A DNA stretch of 7,067 nt from an uncultured Rhodospirillales bacterium (GTDB lineage Bacteria > Pseudomonadota > Alphaproteobacteria > Acetobacterales > Acetobacteraceae), in the NCBI GenBank assembly GCA_903904805.1, contig CAIVDX010000072.1, forward strand, positions 1 through 7,067, given 5' to 3'. Shown here one piece after another: positions 4,416 through 7,067 of the stretch. Position 1 is the stretch's first letter. Every line of letters begins with the position of its first letter. Under the pieces are notes generated by a model, which ran no database searches, was not told the origin of the DNA, and worked only from the letters and a program-made list of their open reading frames with translations. The translations under genes and the position numbers were made by a program.

Positions 4416-5909
4416 TTAGGGTTCGGCGAAGTCGCCGCTGGATTGCCAGGTGGACATGCCTTCGTGGTAGGCCGGGGCGTCGTCGAGGAAGAGTTTTTTG
4501 GTGACGCCGGCGACCACGCGGGGGACGCCGAATTTGATGCCGGAGAGGCCGATGGGCATCGCCCCCATCGACAGGCCCGCACCGCGGCTGAAATTGAAGA
4601 GGCCGGCGAGCCAGGGGGCGGTGCCTGGAATTTTCTCGATGGTTTCGAAATTGGCGCCGACGAAGGGGGCGGCGAGCAGGGCCGGGTCTTCCTCGCCCTC
4701 GGGTGGGGTGAAGACATCCGCCCAGGTGGCGATCAGCGGGAGATGTTCGGCGAGTTCCTCGACGACGGTGAGGTCGTTGATGTAGCCGGTGCCGAGGATC
4801 AGGAAATCGGCTGTGTGGGGCTGGGCTGTTGTGGAGATGTGGATGCGCGTGCCCTGCTGTGCCACGGCGGTCCAGCCGGTGCCGGGGTGGATGGTGAGGG
4901 TGTCGCAGCGGGCGGCGCGGTCGAGGGTGCGCACTGGCGGGCCGGTTTTGACGCGGCGGAGTTTGCGGGAGAAGCGCCAGCGGTCGAGCAGGGGAAGATC
5001 GGCGAAATGGGCCAGATAGCCGGTGAATTCGCCCCAGGCGAGCGGTTCGGCGGCCATCACCGAGGGGGCGCGGTGGAAGAGATCGACCTGCGCGCCGGCT
5101 TCGGCGGCGGCGACGGCATTGTCGAAGGCGGAGGCGGAGCCGCCGAGGACGGCGACGTGCCGGCCTTTCAGCGCGGCGAAGTCGATCGATTCATGGGTGT
5201 GGGCGTAAAGGGATTTTGGCAGGGCGCTGCTGATGAAGGTGGGGATCTGGCGGATGCCGCTGCCTTCGATGCCGGTGGCGAGCAGGATGGTGCGGGCATA
5301 GATCGTGCGGGGGGTGCCGGCCTGGATGATGTCGGCGGCGAGGAGCGTGTTGGGTGCCGCGGCATCGATGGGGCGCAGGCGGATCAGGCGGGTGTCGTTC
5401 AGCACCGGCAATGAGAGGATGCGGCGATACCAGGCGAGATAGTCGGTCCAGGCCCTGGTGGGGATCTTGTAGAGATCGGCCCAGACCGGGCCGTGCTGGC
5501 ATTCATACCAGGCGCGGAACGAGAGGCTGGGGATGCCCAGTTCGATGCCACCGACATGCTTGCGGGTGCGCAGCGTTTCCATGCGTGCGTAGGTGCCCCA
5601 GGGGCCCTCGGCACCGGCCGGGTTTTCGTCGATCACGGTGATGTTGGTGACGCGCTGCTGCATGAGGCCGAAGGCGGTGGCGAGGCCGGCCTGGCCGCCG
5701 CCGACGATCAGCGTGTCGAGCGCGCGGCTGCCGTCCGGGGCGAGGTGGGGCAGCACCCAGGATTTCGCGGGGTAGCGGGTGAGGTCGAGCTCTCGCCTGA
5801 CCTGGGCTTCAAGATCGGGCAGGGTGCGGGCGAGGATCGGGTCGGCGGGGCCGGTGAGTTCGGGGATCTCCGGCATGCGCGCGGCGTGGGTGATGGCGAT
5901 CTGTTTCAT
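4416..5909 (-). CDS. FAD/NAD(P)-binding oxidoreductase, flavin monooxygenase-like (CzcO type)
   Basis: 497 residues. After a roughly 65-residue N-terminal extension comes the FAD-binding Rossmann motif GGGQAG (70-75), with D94 closing the second strand as the ribose-binding acid. LLATGIEG (209-216) is the ATG motif that links the FAD and NADPH domains, and LGGSASAFD (255-263) is the second, NADPH-binding Rossmann turn. LILGTGY (370-376) matches the C-terminal ATGY motif. This domain order is that of flavin-containing and Baeyer-Villiger-type monooxygenases, which use NADPH and O2 to oxygenate N, S or carbonyl groups. The classic FMO fingerprint before the second turn is degenerate (YAHTHESIDF). 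No signal peptide, so cytosolic. Its start overlaps the permease stop in ATGA, placing it last in an ABC-transporter operon and suggesting it oxidises the imported compound. The exact substrate is unknown; a reductase-type role is possible. Confidence 0.83.
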   Translation of the reverse strand: MKQIAITHAARMPEIPELTGPADPILARTLPDLEAQVRRELDLTRYPAKSWVLPHLAPDGSRALDTLIVGGGQAGLATAFGLMQQRVTNITVIDENPAGAEGPWGTYARMETLRTRKHVGGIELGIPSLSFRAWYECQHGPVWADLYKIPTRAWTDYLAWYRRILSLPVLNDTRLIRLRPIDAAAPNTLLAADIIQAGTPRTIYARTILLATGIEGSGIRQIPTFISSALPKSLYAHTHESIDFAALKGRHVAVLGGSASAFDNAVAAAEAGAQVDLFHRAPSVMAAEPLAWGEFTGYLAHFADLPLLDRWRFSRKLRRVKTGPPVRTLDRAARCDTLTIHPGTGWTAVAQQGTRIHISTTAQPHTADFLILGTGYINDLTVVEELAEHLPLIATWADVFTPPEGEEDPALLAAPFVGANFETIEKIPGTAPWLAGLFNFSRGAGLSMGAMPIGLSGIKFGVPRVVAGVTKKLFLDDAPAYHEGMSTWQSSGDFAEP

Positions 5910-6667
5910 TTGCCGGACCAGTGGACGATGCGGCGTTCGATCAGGCGGAACACCAGGTTGAGGCCGTAGCCGAGCGCGCCGGAGGCGAAGATGGCGGCGT
6001 ACATGCCGGGCATGTCGAACATCTGCTGGGTTTCGAAGATGCGGTCGCCGAGGCCGTCTTTCGCACCGATGAACATTTCGGCGACGATGACGACGATGAG
6101 GCTGAGCGAGACGCCGGTGCGCAGGCCGATGAAGGTTTGCGGGAAGGATTCGAGCAGAACGACGAGCAGGATGTGCAGCTTCGATGCGCCCATCAGCCGG
6201 GCGGCCTGCAGGCGGGTCTTGCGGGCGTTCATCACGCCATAGGCGACGTTGAAGATGATGGCGAGCGAGGCGGCGAAGGTGGCGACATAGATCTTGGTGC
6301 GGTCATCGACGCCGAACAGCAGCAGGAACAGCGGGAAGATCGCGGTGGAGGGGGTGGAGCGGAAGAAATCGACGATGAATTCGCAGGAGCGGTAGAGTTT
6401 TTCCGATGCGCCGAGAATGAGGCCGACCGGGATGCCGATCAGCGAGGCGAGCGCGACGGCGGCGGCGGTGCGTTGGATGGTGATCCAGAAATCGATGCCG
6501 AGTTTGCCGTTCGCCACGCCGTCATAGATTGCCTGTGCGGTTGTCAGCGGGGGCGGCAGCAGGACCGGATCGATAATCCTGCCGGTGACGAGCAATTGCC
6601 AGATGACGATGAGGCCGGCCACGCCGATGAAGGGCAGCAGGGAGTCGCGATTGAGGCGGGTGCTCAT
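5906..6667 (-). CDS. ABC transporter permease, nitrate/sulfonate/taurine (SsuC/TauC) type
   Basis: 253 residues, the normal length for this family (binding-protein-dependent transport permeases, PF00528). About six hydrophobic segments are visible, the first at residues 11-27. The cytoplasmic EAA loop that docks on the ATPase is at 155-181 (AARLMGAS, ending at G181), followed by the family-typical VVIVAEMFIG segment (192-201). It forms the inner-membrane channel with the upstream ATPase; no periplasmic binding protein is seen here and it may lie beyond the right edge. The ATG at 6665-6667 is chosen because GAGG sits 7 bases upstream and it overlaps the ATPase stop in ATGA; the frame is open to 6700 but that would overlap the ATPase by 37 bases. 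Its own stop overlaps the flavoprotein start in the same way. Confidence 0.93.
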   Translation of the reverse strand: MSTRLNRDSLLPFIGVAGLIVIWQLLVTGRIIDPVLLPPPLTTAQAIYDGVANGKLGIDFWITIQRTAAAVALASLIGIPVGLILGASEKLYRSCEFIVDFFRSTPSTAIFPLFLLLFGVDDRTKIYVATFAASLAIIFNVAYGVMNARKTRLQAARLMGASKLHILLVVLLESFPQTFIGLRTGVSLSLIVVIVAEMFIGAKDGLGDRIFETQQMFDMPGMYAAIFASGALGYGLNLVFRLIERRIVHWSGK

Positions 6668-7067
6668 TTGCGCACCTCGCGTTGGAAGATCTCCAGACAT
6701 TCGGCTTTTGTGGTGACGAACGCCTGGGTCGCAAGGGTGGCGTCGTTGCGCGGGCGGGCGGCGTCGAAGGGCAGGAAGGCGGCGACCTGGGTGGGCGCGC
6801 GGGTGAGGAGAAGGACCTGGTCCGCGAGATAGACGGCCTCCTCCAGATCGTGGCTGACCAGCATCATGGTGGTGCCGGTGTCGGTGAAGATGCGCTGGAG
6901 CTGTTCGCGCATGAACAGGGTCATTTCATAGTCGAGCGCGGAGAAGGGCTCATCGAGGAACAGCACTTCGGGGTCCACCACGAGCGCGCGCATGATGGAG
7001 ACGAGCTGCTGCTGGCCGCCGGACATTTCGTAGGGGTAGCGGTTGAGATCGATGCGGACCTCGAGGC
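6664..7067 (-). CDS. ABC transporter ATP-binding protein (SsuB/TauB type), C-terminal fragment
   Basis: The last 133 residues are visible; the N-terminus with Walker A lies past the right edge. The reading frame is open from 7065 to the edge, so the ATG at 7024-7026 is internal, being part of the signature motif itself. In order: the ABC signature MSGGQQQ (fragment residues 14-20), Walker B LFLDEP with D38 and E39, the D-loop SALD (42-45) and the switch histidine H72 in LVSHD. It supplies ATP hydrolysis for the SsuC-like permease encoded immediately downstream (ATGA overlap). The residue after SGGQQQ is Leu, where Arg is usual in many ABC ATPases. The signature-region sequence and the partner permease point to the nitrate/sulfonate/taurine importer class; the substrate is not readable. 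Confidence 0.93.
   Translation of the reverse strand, partial: LEVRIDLNRYPYEMSGGQQQLVSIMRALVVDPEVLFLDEPFSALDYEMTLFMREQLQRIFTDTGTTMMLVSHDLEEAVYLADQVLLLTRAPTQVAAFLPFDAARPRNDATLATQAFVTTKAECLEIFQREVRK

Noticed and set aside
4410..5414. Long plus-strand open frame (334 codons) opposite the flavoprotein gene
   Set aside because: Gly/Ala/Asp-rich, no domain pattern, and fully antisense to a gene with clear FAD and NADPH motifs; expected in GC-rich DNA.
6668..6700. Longer start for the permease
   Set aside because: Would overlap the ATPase by 37 bases; the ATG at 6665-6667 has GAGG at 7 bases and the ATGA junction.
5921..6832. Plus-strand open frame (303 codons) opposite the permease and ATPase
   Set aside because: Acidic low-complexity translation that mirrors the transporter genes; no family pattern.

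Overview
This is a GC-rich window with tightly packed genes on both strands. It most likely comes from an alphaproteobacterium, plausibly the Acetobacteraceae. That placement is inferred from protein style (YqgE next to a peroxiredoxin, eukaryote-like NADP-isocitrate dehydrogenase, GlcG-type exported protein) and from three copies of an A/T-rich repeat of the type CAAAAGTTTTTTGGTTC...GAAC that I associate with that family. No tRNA, rRNA, CRISPR array or insertion sequence was found. No stretch longer than about 180 bases lacks a gene.

Layout: (1) 1-95, minus: the first 31 codons of NADP-isocitrate dehydrogenase (icd), running off the left edge. (2) 243-785, plus, divergent from icd: a nucleoside 2-deoxyribosyltransferase-like protein whose stop codon lies inside the first A/T-rich repeat. 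(3) 961-1494, minus: a secreted GlcG/HbpS-family protein, with a perfect 10-bp inverted repeat just beyond its 3' end. (4) 1649-2236, minus: YqgE/AlgH family protein, with the second A/T-rich repeat beyond its stop. (5) 2391-2873, plus, divergent from yqgE: a Prx5-type peroxiredoxin with its own rho-independent terminator at 2899-2932. (6) 2943-3452 and 3449-4294, plus: a VOC/glyoxalase-like protein translationally coupled (ATGA overlap) to a six-bladed NHL propeller resembling peptidyl-alpha-hydroxyglycine alpha-amidating lyase (PAL). The third A/T-rich repeat follows. (7) 4416-7067, minus: an operon read from right to left, with an ABC ATPase (N-terminus outside the window), an SsuC/TauC-type permease and a flavin monooxygenase-like oxidoreductase. 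Each junction is a 4-base ATGA overlap.

Two gene sets stand out. The VOC-PAL pair keeps the three zinc histidines, the arginine and the tyrosine expected of an amidating lyase, in a bacterium with no visible monooxygenase partner nearby. Both proteins look catalytically competent, and the pair may form a small pathway acting on a carbinolamide or ureidoglycolate-like compound. The ABC transporter-flavoprotein operon looks like uptake plus oxidation of one small organic substrate, perhaps a sulfonate, amine or similar nutrient. The remaining genes (icd, peroxiredoxin, yqgE) are ordinary housekeeping or stress genes.
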